Shown: positions 25,850-33,509 of the stretch, piece by piece
How positions within the stretch are numbered: position 1 is the first letter of the stretch
Layout: each line of letters begins with the position of its first letter
Assembly: GCF_000467185.1 (NCBI RefSeq)
Contig: NZ_BATM01000020.1
Coordinates: forward strand, 122,847-186,846
Direction: 5' to 3'
From: Vibrio ezurae NBRC 102218
GTDB taxonomy: Bacteria; Pseudomonadota; Gammaproteobacteria; Enterobacterales; Vibrionaceae
Length of the DNA stretch: 64,000 bases
Notes under the pieces: model-generated
Told to the model about the DNA's origin: nothing
What the model saw: the letters and a program-made list of their open reading frames with translations, nothing else
Database searches by the model: none
Program-made: the position numbers and the translations under genes

Positions 25850-26974
25850 ATGAATTTTTCCCTAAACGAATATCTAGAAGAGCTTCGTCCTTTAATTGAT
25901 GTAGATTGCGGTACTTATACCGTTGCCGGTATTGAGGTGATTGCGAACCTCATGGCTGAAAAATATCAATCAATGCAGGGTTGGACAGTTAAGCGCATTG
26001 ACTGTGGTAAAGCGGGTGTAGGGCTTGAAATTCGCAATCAACCTGACGCCGATCAAATCGATGTGATGATGATCGGGCACATGGATACGGTGTTCCCTGT
26101 AGGCACAGTGGCTGAAAGGCCAATGTCTTTGGATGCAGATAAAGCCTATGGTCCAGGTGTTTCTGACATGAAATCGGGTTTGCTGAATGTGGTATACGCA
26201 TTACGCAATCTAGATCAAGATGTGTTAGATAAACTATCTATCTGCATCTGCATGAACCCAGATGAAGAAACCGGTTCTATGGATTCGGTTGATTGGATTC
26301 AAGCGACAGCTAAAAAAGCTCGCAATGTGTTAGTGATTGAAGCGGCGCGCGCGGACGGTGGCTTAGTTAAAGCTCGTAAAGGCATGGCACATTACAAAAT
26401 TACCTTCAATGGTAAAGCGGCTCATGCTGGTAACGAGCCAGAAAAAGGCCGCAGTGCAATTACTGAAATGGCTAACTGGATTTTAGCAATTAATGCGATG
26501 ACCAATTTTGAGTCAGGTACAACACTAAATGTCGGTGTCGTTTCTGGGGGTGCAGGGGCGAACATCGTGCCTGATCTTGCCACTGCCATTGTTGATGTTC
26601 GTTTTTGGGATAATGCGGAATACGATCAAATTGATGCTCTTCTTAAACAAATGATCGAAACACCATTTGTTGAAGGTGTCTCTATTGCCATCGAACGTGA
26701 AGCTTACAAACCCTCCATGGTACCTTCAGAACTCACTGAACCGCTAATGGCAATGGTGCAAGAGTCGGCTGATGAGTTAAACATCGATATTAACTGGAAA
26801 GAGGTCGGCGGTGGCTCAGATGCAAACAATACCGCAATCTTAGGCGTGCCAACACTCGACGGTTTAGGCCCTATTGGTGCTGGTTTCCATAGCGCAGATG
26901 AATATCTGCTGCTTGAGTCGATAGAACCACGCATCAAATTGCTAATGAGTGTGCTGACCAAGCTCGCTAAGTAA
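25850..26974 (+). CDS. M20-family metallopeptidase (glutamate carboxypeptidase type)
   Basis: 374 residues. Di-zinc aminoacylase/carboxypeptidase fold: GHMDTVFP (metal His/Asp, about 78-85), YGPGVSDMKSG (bridging Asp, about 103-113), DEETGS (catalytic Glu, about 139-144), and HSADEYL (metal His, about 350). No signal peptide, so cytoplasmic. The closest general type is the CPG2-like glutamate carboxypeptidase, but a di- or tripeptide substrate is equally possible. It starts 9 bp after yjiG with GGGCTCACGATG, so it is in the FNR-controlled operon. Confidence 0.88.
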   Translation: MNFSLNEYLEELRPLIDVDCGTYTVAGIEVIANLMAEKYQSMQGWTVKRIDCGKAGVGLEIRNQPDADQIDVMMIGHMDTVFPVGTVAERPMSLDADKAYGPGVSDMKSGLLNVVYALRNLDQDVLDKLSICICMNPDEETGSMDSVDWIQATAKKARNVLVIEAARADGGLVKARKGMAHYKITFNGKAAHAGNEPEKGRSAITEMANWILAINAMTNFESGTTLNVGVVSGGAGANIVPDLATAIVDVRFWDNAEYDQIDALLKQMIETPFVEGVSIAIEREAYKPSMVPSELTEPLMAMVQESADELNIDINWKEVGGGSDANNTAILGVPTLDGLGPIGAGFHSADEYLLLESIEPRIKLLMSVLTKLAK

Positions 26975-26995
26975 ATTCATTTCTTAACTTTAACT

Positions 26996-27029
26996 AAAAG
27001 CCGTGAGTATGGTTACTCGCGGTTTTTTT
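26996..27029 (+). terminator. Intrinsic terminator of the M20 operon
   Basis: AAAAGCCGTGAGTA / TACTCGCGGTTTTTTT, ending in seven T. It is nearly the same sequence as the terminator at 28813-28842. Confidence 0.85.
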
Positions 27030-27194
27030 CAAAATTATTCTCGTATAAAAATATCAAATCCAATACGCATATATATTTATATGAAGCAAAGCTTATGTGG
27101 TATATATTTCATATGCATTAAATCATTTTTAATATAAAAATCACTGAATGTTGATCTATAACATACTCTATTATTTCTCTGGTTCTTTGTCGCT

Positions 27195-28376
27195 ATGATC
27201 AATAGGGAATTTCCATTAATATATTTGAATAAATATTTAATGGTTTTTGGTGATGAAGTGTTGAGTTGGAATACTTGGAAACAACGATATTCAAAACAAA
27301 TAGAGCATGTGGCAGGTTATGAGGAAGCATTTGTTGATCGAGTCCTGAGTCAACTACCTGACGTAACGCCTAATGATGTTGTTCCTCAATATCACTTTAA
27401 AGATGATAATGGGAAAAATCGTTATATTGATTTTATGATAATTAATAAAGCGAAAGGTTATTGCCTCCCAATTGAACTTGATGGTACTTATAAAGATGTT
27501 AATCATCAACGATGGAAAGACTTTTTAGTTCGTCAAAATTCACTGATTACTAAGTTTGGTGTTGTTTTAAGGTTCACAAATAAGCAAATGCTGTTTGAAT
27601 CAGATAAAATAATTCGTAAAATCAATGATACTTTATATATTCAATCAAAAAATAAAATGACCGATGAATATAAACAAAAAGAGCGAGAGAACTTAGTATC
27701 TTGGTATGATGATAAATTAAATAGTTTAGAAGAGAAGAATAGTACCGAAATAAAATCACAAATCAATGATCTTAGATCTTTAATTTTGGATATGCAATTA
27801 AAGAACGATACTAATAATAACCTGGATGCACCTCAAAAAAGTAACAATAGAAATAAAGGTATAGTTATTGGTGTTCTTGTATTAATGTTAGTTATTGGTG
27901 GAGTATTCTTTATATCTAGTAGTGATAACATTTCTGATATCAATGAATCGACTCCAACTAAAATAGAACCTCAAAATATTAGCAATTTGGAACCGAAATC
28001 TTCACCAGTTAATACATGGAAAGAAGTTTCAGACTCCGAAATAAAACAAGTATTATCTTCTGCTTCTTGGATGCCTAATGATGCAGTATCTTCTAAATCT
28101 GCATCGAAGTACGTTGGTGATTATAAAACTATTTGTGGTGTTATTTCACAAATTAGTGATTTTTCTAAAGGTACATATTTTAACTTTGATGAAAAATTCC
28201 CTAAATCAACATTTAGTATGGTGATTTGGAATACTGACGCAAAAAACATATTAAACGGTAGGTTATCGTTTAAGTATTTGCTACATAAAAAGGTATGTGT
28301 ATCAGGAAAGATTGCCAAATACAAAAGGCATATACAAACTACGATAAATTCCAGAACGCAACTAGATGTTTTTTAA
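27195..28376 (+). CDS. Membrane-anchored DUF559/Vsr-like nuclease with C-terminal OB-like domain
   Basis: 393 residues, three parts. Residues about 60-135 contain YIDFMII (D79), LPIELDGTYKD (E94, D96, K100) and FGVVLRFTNKQM, the D-ExD-plus-late-strand pattern of Vsr/DUF559 endonuclease-like folds. A coiled coil spans about 155-205. One membrane helix (222-241) follows, then a linker and an OB-like domain (308-393) with Cys 314 and 368. With the nuclease part cytoplasmic, the OB domain would face the periplasm. The OB domain repeats that of the next gene. AT-rich codons and flanking repeats suggest acquisition. Nuclease activity is inferred. Confidence 0.6.
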   Translation: MINREFPLIYLNKYLMVFGDEVLSWNTWKQRYSKQIEHVAGYEEAFVDRVLSQLPDVTPNDVVPQYHFKDDNGKNRYIDFMIINKAKGYCLPIELDGTYKDVNHQRWKDFLVRQNSLITKFGVVLRFTNKQMLFESDKIIRKINDTLYIQSKNKMTDEYKQKERENLVSWYDDKLNSLEEKNSTEIKSQINDLRSLILDMQLKNDTNNNLDAPQKSNNRNKGIVIGVLVLMLVIGGVFFISSSDNISDINESTPTKIEPQNISNLEPKSSPVNTWKEVSDSEIKQVLSSASWMPNDAVSSKSASKYVGDYKTICGVISQISDFSKGTYFNFDEKFPKSTFSMVIWNTDAKNILNGRLSFKYLLHKKVCVSGKIAKYKRHIQTTINSRTQLDVF

Positions 28377-28385
28377 GGAAATAAA

Positions 28386-28751
28386 ATGAAAAAATCACTC
28401 ATATCATTATTTAGCATGCTTATTATGTCATTTAGTGTCCATGCGACCGAGGCAAGAATAGAAGCATATAAAGCTCCTTTTCATGTAGGTGAAACCGTAA
28501 TGGCGTGTGGAAAAGTAGCACAGGTATCTCAGGGAAAGAAATCGCAGTATTTAAATTTAGATAAATCTTATCCAAATCAAACTCTAACAATATTAATATG
28601 GAATAGAAACCTTAAGCCCTTTGAAGAACGTTTTGGTAAGTTAGATAATCTTGAAGATCAAAAAATCTGTGTTCGTGGAAAAATCACTGAGTATAAGAAT
28701 AAGCTTCAAATTCAAGTTTCTAATCCTCAGTACCTACGCTTAATGAAATAA
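28386..28751 (+). CDS. Secreted OB-like domain protein, partner of the preceding gene
   Basis: 121 residues. The signal peptide MKKSLISLFSMLIMSFSVHA is cleaved after about residue 20. The mature part (GETVMACGKVAQV ... YLNLDKSYPNQTLTILIWNR ... KICVRGKITEYKNKLQIQVS) follows the last 86 residues of the upstream protein, including two Cys 54 residues apart (C41, C95), which could form a disulfide in the periplasm. The fold looks like a small OB domain, possibly nucleic-acid binding. AAGGAAATAAAATG gives the start, 9 bp after the nuclease gene. Confidence 0.65.
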   Translation: MKKSLISLFSMLIMSFSVHATEARIEAYKAPFHVGETVMACGKVAQVSQGKKSQYLNLDKSYPNQTLTILIWNRNLKPFEERFGKLDNLEDQKICVRGKITEYKNKLQIQVSNPQYLRLMK

Positions 28752-28812
28752 AAGTTTTAAGAATAGACAGTGGTGTTAATTTGTAAATAAGTTTATTTCT
28801 TAGCTCTAATGA

Positions 28813-28842
28813 AAAGCCGCGAGTATAATTACTCGCGGCTTT
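28813..28842 (+). terminator. Terminator of the islet genes
   Basis: A 13-bp stem AAAGCCGCGAGTA / TACTCGCGGCTTT. Compared with 26996-27029, the T/C changes keep or improve base pairing. Confidence 0.75.
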
Positions 28843-28880
28843 GCTATTTCTGATTCGAGATAATATGGCCGTTACTTTCG

Positions 28881-28968
28881 AGGACAGGCACCAAATCCGG
28901 CCATAGATTCTCAATGAGGTTTTAAGGACACACACTGAATCATTCGTTAACTTGTAAGGACAGGCACC
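28881..28968. repeat. Second cluster of GGACAGGCACC-type repeats
   Basis: AGGACAGGCACC at 28881-28892 and 28957-28968, with a decayed AAGGACACACAC at 28924-28935. It is the same unit as at 4657-4745, just outside the right end of the AT-rich islet. Confidence 0.6.
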
Positions 28969-29033
28969 GATATGAATCTAAAAATATACAATTTAATCAA
29001 TAGCTAATGGTGGCTGTGATAGTTCTTAAATTG

Positions 29034-30080
29034 TCATTCAATTGTTAGAACTATTTTCCCTACGTGATTCTTTTCTTGGAATACGGTTTGCGCTGTATGA
29101 ATCTCTTGAAGTGGGAAGGTTTTCGCGACTAAAGGTTTAATGTGGCCTTTTTCGATGTGCGTGATGAGATTTTTGAATACTTGAGGCTCTAAGATCGTAC
29201 AACCAAAAAAGCTAAGATCTTTGAGGTACAAGGTGCGTACATCCAAATTTACCATAGCGCCACCGATAGCTCCGGATACTGCGTAGCGTCCATGAGGGCG
29301 TAATACTTCTAGATATTGTGACCATTGCTCGCCGGCTACTAAATCAATGACAACATCTACGCTATTTTCACCTAGTGCTTCTACTAACTGACAATTTCTT
29401 GCCAGTACTTCATCTGCACCGAGCGCTAACATCTGTGAGTTTTTGTTTGGGCTATTGATCGCAATAACATAAGCCCCGCGCGCTTTTGCTAGTTGAATGG
29501 CTGCTGATCCGACACCACCAGAGGCACCAGATATCAATACGCGATCGTTCTTGGTTACATTTGAACGTGTTAACATGTTTTCAGCTGTAGAATATGAGCA
29601 AGGAAAAGAGGCGAGTTCTATATCAGTGAGTTCTGATTCGATTCGGTAAGCATGTGCTGATGAAACAACAGTATATTGGGCAAAGCCTCCATTGCATTCA
29701 GATCCAAAGTACCAAGGGGCTGTGAGTTTTTGTCCATTTGATTCTGTTAAGCAAGGTTCAATTAATACACGTTCGCCAATTCGTTTCTTGTTAATTTGAA
29801 TTCCCACAGCAACGATTTCCCCACAAACATCTGCGCCTTGGATTCTAGGGAATTGCAGAGCACTACCGCTCCAACTAGCATCACCGCTATTTTCAGTTTT
29901 AGAGTACCATCCTATACGAGTATTGATGTCTGTATTGTTAACTCCAGCAGCCATTACGCGGATTAACACTTCATTATCTTGCAGTTGTGGAACCGCAATA
30001 TCTTCACGGTATTGCAAAACGTCAAGGTCACCATGACCCGTTAAAACAACACCTTTCATTGTGCAAGGAATCTTAGTCAT
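29034..30080 (-). CDS. Medium-chain zinc-type alcohol dehydrogenase/quinone reductase family protein
   Basis: 348 residues. GroES-like N-terminal domain (VLIRVMAAGVNNTDIN) and Rossmann domain with ISGASGGVGSAAIQLAKARG at about 183-202, an NADP(H)-type glycine motif. The catalytic-zinc Cys near position 40 of true alcohol dehydrogenases is Asn/Thr here (GVNNTD), which favours a zinc-less quinone or enal reductase. It overlaps the upstream TetR gene by 4 bp (ATGA), so the regulator and enzyme form one operon, probably responding to reactive carbonyls or quinones. Confidence 0.85.
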   Translation of the reverse strand: MTKIPCTMKGVVLTGHGDLDVLQYREDIAVPQLQDNEVLIRVMAAGVNNTDINTRIGWYSKTENSGDASWSGSALQFPRIQGADVCGEIVAVGIQINKKRIGERVLIEPCLTESNGQKLTAPWYFGSECNGGFAQYTVVSSAHAYRIESELTDIELASFPCSYSTAENMLTRSNVTKNDRVLISGASGGVGSAAIQLAKARGAYVIAINSPNKNSQMLALGADEVLARNCQLVEALGENSVDVVIDLVAGEQWSQYLEVLRPHGRYAVSGAIGGAMVNLDVRTLYLKDLSFFGCTILEPQVFKNLITHIEKGHIKPLVAKTFPLQEIHTAQTVFQEKNHVGKIVLTIE

Positions 30081-30598
30081 GATTGTTTCTCTTTTAGTAG
30101 GGTTAAAATAGCCAGATGTGCCGATTGTATGGCTTCATCACCTAAAACGGGCCAAGCACTTGATACGCCTTCGTGCAGTAAAAATAACTGCGTCGCCAAA
30201 TCTGGGCGAAAGCTCTGCATTCCAAGAAATTGCCGAACATCTTCTTTATGCGTTTTGACTGTTTTATTGATGACATCATGATTTGGAAATGCAGCAAGAG
30301 CATTCGTAGACATACAACCGTTAGGTGCATTGTGTTGCATCCAAGATTTGAGCTTATTGAATATGTGTATTACAGCGTCCTTGCTAGGTTTAGGTGAATC
30401 TTCAAGTAAATAAGCAAGATAGCGCTGATGTCGGTGCTCTAATGCTGCGACGATCATCTCTTCTTTTGATGGGTAGTGTTTGTATAGGGTGCGTAAACTG
30501 ACTCCGCACGCTTCTTTTAGAGTAGCGACACTTGGTTCGACAAATCCTAACTCACTAAAAGCTTGCTCTAAACTGGCTGCGATGTGATCTTTTAACAT
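30077..30598 (-). CDS. TetR-family regulator of the adjacent oxidoreductase
   Basis: 173 residues. Helix-turn-helix PSVATLKEACGVSLRTLYKHYPSKEEMI (about 22-50, second helix TLYKHYPSK) is typical. The C-terminal part resembles the AcuR/NemR-like ligand domain length. Two operator-like inverted repeats lie just upstream of its start (30621-30665). It presumably represses its own operon and perhaps the divergent DUF1223 gene. A Cys at about 94 (PNGCMSTN) could act as a redox switch; that is a guess. Confidence 0.85.
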   Translation of the reverse strand: MLKDHIAASLEQAFSELGFVEPSVATLKEACGVSLRTLYKHYPSKEEMIVAALEHRHQRYLAYLLEDSPKPSKDAVIHIFNKLKSWMQHNAPNGCMSTNALAAFPNHDVINKTVKTHKEDVRQFLGMQSFRPDLATQLFLLHEGVSSAWPVLGDEAIQSAHLAILTLLKEKQS

Positions 30599-30620
30599 AA
30601 ACTCTGTTCTTTATATAAAG

Positions 30621-30665
30621 GGTAGAATGACTGCTCTACCTTTAGGGTAGAGTGTTTGTTCTACC
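30621..30665. promoter_or_regulatory. Two tandem TetR-type operators
   Basis: GGTAGA-N8-TCTACC occurs twice: 30621-30640 and 30646-30665, with the same half-sites and spacer length and 25 bp apart. They lie between the divergent TetR and DUF1223 genes, 22 bp from the regulator's start codon. Confidence 0.78.
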
Positions 30666-30764
30666 TCTGTCAATTAATTTCGCTTTTTGACAAGCGTGCC
30701 ATCAATGAAAGATAAACCGAACAACAACGGTCTTTAAATAAACAGTCAGTAGAAGGAGTCTCAG

Positions 30765-31514
30765 ATGCGGTTTATTTTATCGGCGCTATTTTCCCCCTTA
30801 GTCATGCAAATAATGTTGCTAGGCACAGCGAATGCGAAAAGTGATTATCAGGTATGGTCACATCAAGGAAAGCCGGCTCGTATTATTGAGCTTTTTACCT
30901 CTGAAGGGTGTTCGAGTTGTCCACCAGCGGATACGTATTTGTCGCAATTTTCTACTAGTGATGATTTGTGGCAAGGGGTGATCCCGTTAGCCTATCATGT
31001 TGATTATTGGGATTATATTGGTTGGAAAGATCGTTTCGCTCATCCGTCTTTTAGTCAAAAGCAACGCCTTTATCGCAGTTATGGTGTCGTGGCGAGTGTC
31101 TATACACCAGGTTTTGTTGTGGATGGCAAAGAGTGGCGAGGCTTTTTCAATCCGCTTAATCGCACTTTGCCACAAGCTTCAGGATTGTCTGCGCCTAAAT
31201 TGCAATTAGAGCGTAGCAAAGATAATTACAGTGTCACGTTTTTGGGCGAGGGAGCGTTGACCGTTCATATCGTATGGCTGGTGATGAATGAAAACACAGC
31301 GGTTAAAAACGGCGAAAATAGAGGAAAAATCTTACATCATGACTTTATTGTGTTGGAACAGCAAATAAAAGGTCAGCAAGCACAAGGTCAAACTCAGTGG
31401 ACGTTTTCACCCAATGATGGAGATAACAATGCAGAGATAGACGCTGTTGCCGTCTGGCTGACTAAGCCGGGAGAGTTTGCTCCGTACCAAACGGTAGCCG
31501 GTTGGGTTCGATAA
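30765..31514 (+). CDS. DUF1223 secreted thioredoxin-fold protein
   Basis: 249 residues. The signal peptide ends near LLGTANAKS. The FTSEGCSSCPPAD motif (about 45-57) holds two Cys (CSSC) at a thioredoxin-like active site, followed by the family blocks AYHVDYWDYIGWKDRFA and YTPGFVVDGKEWRG. Function unknown; a periplasmic redox role is likely. AGAAGGAGTCTCAGATG gives the start. It is divergent from the TetR/oxidoreductase operon and may share its operators. Confidence 0.88.
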   Translation: MRFILSALFSPLVMQIMLLGTANAKSDYQVWSHQGKPARIIELFTSEGCSSCPPADTYLSQFSTSDDLWQGVIPLAYHVDYWDYIGWKDRFAHPSFSQKQRLYRSYGVVASVYTPGFVVDGKEWRGFFNPLNRTLPQASGLSAPKLQLERSKDNYSVTFLGEGALTVHIVWLVMNENTAVKNGENRGKILHHDFIVLEQQIKGQQAQGQTQWTFSPNDGDNNAEIDAVAVWLTKPGEFAPYQTVAGWVR

Positions 31515-31608
31515 GTGGTTTGAAATAGATTTGTTGCATTTATGACATTGTTTTGTCTTGTGAGTTTGTTACAGTGGTGATAATACCTAATTTAAAGAGA
31601 GCAGATGG

Positions 31609-32226
31609 ATGCAGCCAAAACTTGAAAAGTATCAAGGACTTATTTTTGATATGGATGGAACTCTTATCGACACTATGCCTGCCCATGTAGCCGCTTGGCA
31701 GAAAACCGCTGATGAATTTGGTTTTGATTTTGATCCGACATGGCTACATAGCCTAGGCGGAATGCCTAGCTCTAAAATCGTGTTAGAAGTGAATCGTCGT
31801 TTTGGTTTGGATCTTGATCCTGTCTTAGTCTCGGGCTTTAAAATGCAGCAGTTTGCCAACAGTGACTCAAAAGGGGAGCTGATTGCGATCACACATCAAG
31901 TATTACTGGATCATATGGGGGACAAGAAAGTCGCTATAGGCACAGGGGCACAACGAGAAGGTGCACACGAATTGCTTAAAGCGCGTGGTGTGTTTGATTT
32001 TTTTGATGCTGTGGTAACGGCCACAGAGGTAAATAATCATAAACCGCTCCCAGATACGTTTTTATTAGCGGCGGAACAAATGAAATGTGAGCCGAGCCAA
32101 TGTGTCGTATTTGAAGATACATTATTAGGGCTACAAGCCGCTCATGCAGCAGGAATGGATTGTTATTTAGTGACCGAGGCTGGCTTTGTATTTAAACCAG
32201 TAACAGAAGCGGCGTTTACTGAATAA
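31609..32226 (+). CDS. yqaB: HAD phosphatase, YqaB-like (fructose-1-phosphate type)
   Basis: 205 residues, beta-phosphoglucomutase-like HAD subfamily. Motif I FDMDGTLIDTMPAH (about 12-25), motif II GTGAQ (about 107-111), Lys in NNHKPLPDTF, and motif IV VVFEDTLLGLQAAHAAGM, as in E. coli YqaB. It probably removes phosphate from fructose 1-phosphate or related sugar phosphates; exact preference is not visible. Stand-alone gene. Confidence 0.83.
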   Translation: MQPKLEKYQGLIFDMDGTLIDTMPAHVAAWQKTADEFGFDFDPTWLHSLGGMPSSKIVLEVNRRFGLDLDPVLVSGFKMQQFANSDSKGELIAITHQVLLDHMGDKKVAIGTGAQREGAHELLKARGVFDFFDAVVTATEVNNHKPLPDTFLLAAEQMKCEPSQCVVFEDTLLGLQAAHAAGMDCYLVTEAGFVFKPVTEAAFTE

Positions 32227-32266
32227 GCTCTGAAGAGCACAGTATTTCACTTGTGATTAATGATAA

Positions 32267-32290
32267 AAGGGCTGCCAAGATGCAGCCCTT
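32267..32290. terminator. Bidirectional terminator
   Basis: AAGGGCTGC / GCAGCCCTT with a short loop and, on the minus strand, a TTTTAT tail, between the convergent yqaB and FKBP genes. Confidence 0.75.
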
Positions 32291-32314
32291 AGTTGTTTAT
32301 TTAATGTCTAACGT

Positions 32315-32788
32315 TTATTTAACGTCCAACAGCTCTACATCGAAAATCAATGTTGCTGATGCAGGAATTGGCCCGTTGCCGCCTTTACCATAAGCAAGGT
32401 TGCTAGGAATATAGAAACGGAACTTATCACCCACGACCATCAATTGTAGGCCTTCTTGCCAACCATGGATCACTCGATTTAGCGGGAATTCGATTGGTTT
32501 ATCGCGATCTACAGTGCTATCAAATACGGTGCCGTCAATCAACGTGCCATGGTAGTGCACTTTTACCGTGCTTTTAGGAGCAGGGTGAACCTCACCATCA
32601 CCTTTTACTAACACTTCGTACTGCAAACCACTGTCGGTGGTCACCACACCTTCACGTTGCCCATTTTCTTTAAGGAAGGCTTGGCCAAGAGCGATGTTTT
32701 CTTTGCCCGTTTTGTGACTGGTCCAAACTCGATAAATCATAAATGATGCCAATAGCACCACTATGGCAGGAATGAGAAACTTAGACAT
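32315..32788 (-). CDS. FKBP-type peptidyl-prolyl isomerase, membrane-anchored
   Basis: 157 residues. One N-terminal hydrophobic helix (FLIPAIVVLLASFMIYRV) acts as membrane anchor or uncleaved signal. The rest is an FKBP domain: VKVHYHGTLIDGTVFDST, FPLNRVIHGWQEGLQLM and LAYGKGGNGPIPASATLIFD. It assists protein folding in the periplasm. It lies 8 bp after the DsbA-like gene, so the two envelope folding factors are probably co-expressed. Confidence 0.92.
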   Translation of the reverse strand: MSKFLIPAIVVLLASFMIYRVWTSHKTGKENIALGQAFLKENGQREGVVTTDSGLQYEVLVKGDGEVHPAPKSTVKVHYHGTLIDGTVFDSTVDRDKPIEFPLNRVIHGWQEGLQLMVVGDKFRFYIPSNLAYGKGGNGPIPASATLIFDVELLDVK

Positions 32789-32796
32789 ATGAAATA

Positions 32797-33414
32797 TTAT
32801 CCTTTAGAAAGTAAGAAATTGATTGTATTGGCAATAGATTGCACATCATCGTGAGCCGATGTAATCACCATGTATTTGCCGTTTATGATAAAGGTCGGAA
32901 CCGAATTTATCATGCCTTTACCGGTAATATCTGCAGCGTTTGTGACTTCAACGAAAAGTTTTTCTTTTTGCTCTTGACTCAACTCGTATGGAGAAGTCAT
33001 ACCTTGGTGATGAAAGGCATCCACCAATTTTTGTTTTTTCTGCTCAGAGGTTAAATCATCGCTGGCATGATAGAGACTAAACAGCTCGTTTATCATCTCA
33101 GAATCAGGCTTTCCTGACTTAGATTGCATTGCTGCCGCATAATAAAACATGGCGGCCGCTTGAGCACTTTCATTGAAGGTGACATGGACTTTTCCAATCG
33201 GCTGTCCAATACCTTGCTCTATTTCAGGAAGATATTGCTCCATTTGCAGGCAGTGCCCACACGTTAAAGAGAACACTTCCACTACGGGTTGCTGTATTAG
33301 TTCACTAATATCATTGGGAAGTTTTGAATATTGCTTGTTCAATTCTGGCGTTTGATTTTCGCTACAAGCGGTCAGTAAAATCAAAGAAGCAAACAGCAGG
33401 CTAAGTGTTTTCAT
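32797..33414 (-). CDS. DsbA-like thioredoxin-fold lipoprotein
   Basis: 205 residues. The lipoprotein signal MKTLSLLFASLILLTACSEN has lipobox LTAC. The active site is FSLTCGHCLQM (CGHC), and the cis-Pro loop is NSVPTFIINGKYM. Predicted thiol-disulfide oxidoreductase tethered to a membrane, unlike soluble DsbA. ATG 33414 is chosen since it starts a proper signal peptide; the frame opens four codons earlier. Probably in an operon with the FKBP gene. Confidence 0.85.
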   Translation of the reverse strand: MKTLSLLFASLILLTACSENQTPELNKQYSKLPNDISELIQQPVVEVFSLTCGHCLQMEQYLPEIEQGIGQPIGKVHVTFNESAQAAAMFYYAAAMQSKSGKPDSEMINELFSLYHASDDLTSEQKKQKLVDAFHHQGMTSPYELSQEQKEKLFVEVTNAADITGKGMINSVPTFIINGKYMVITSAHDDVQSIANTINFLLSKG

Positions 33415-33509
33415 TATTTTTATCATAGTCTGTACCGTCTTAATCGTAGGGTAGGTAAGTTAAGTGAGCGATAACGATAGAGGTTATCTATCGCTATCGC
33501 CGACGAGAT

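Larger units (their letters stand above)
26980..28841. mobile_element. AT-rich islet between duplicated terminator sequences
   Basis: 46 bp at 26980-27025 and 28796-28841 align without gaps (about 38 identical), each including a rho-independent terminator. Between them lie two related AT-rich genes found on one strand, with base composition well below their neighbours. I interpret this as an acquired two-gene unit whose entry duplicated, or imported, the terminator. No recombinase is present. Confidence 0.45.
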
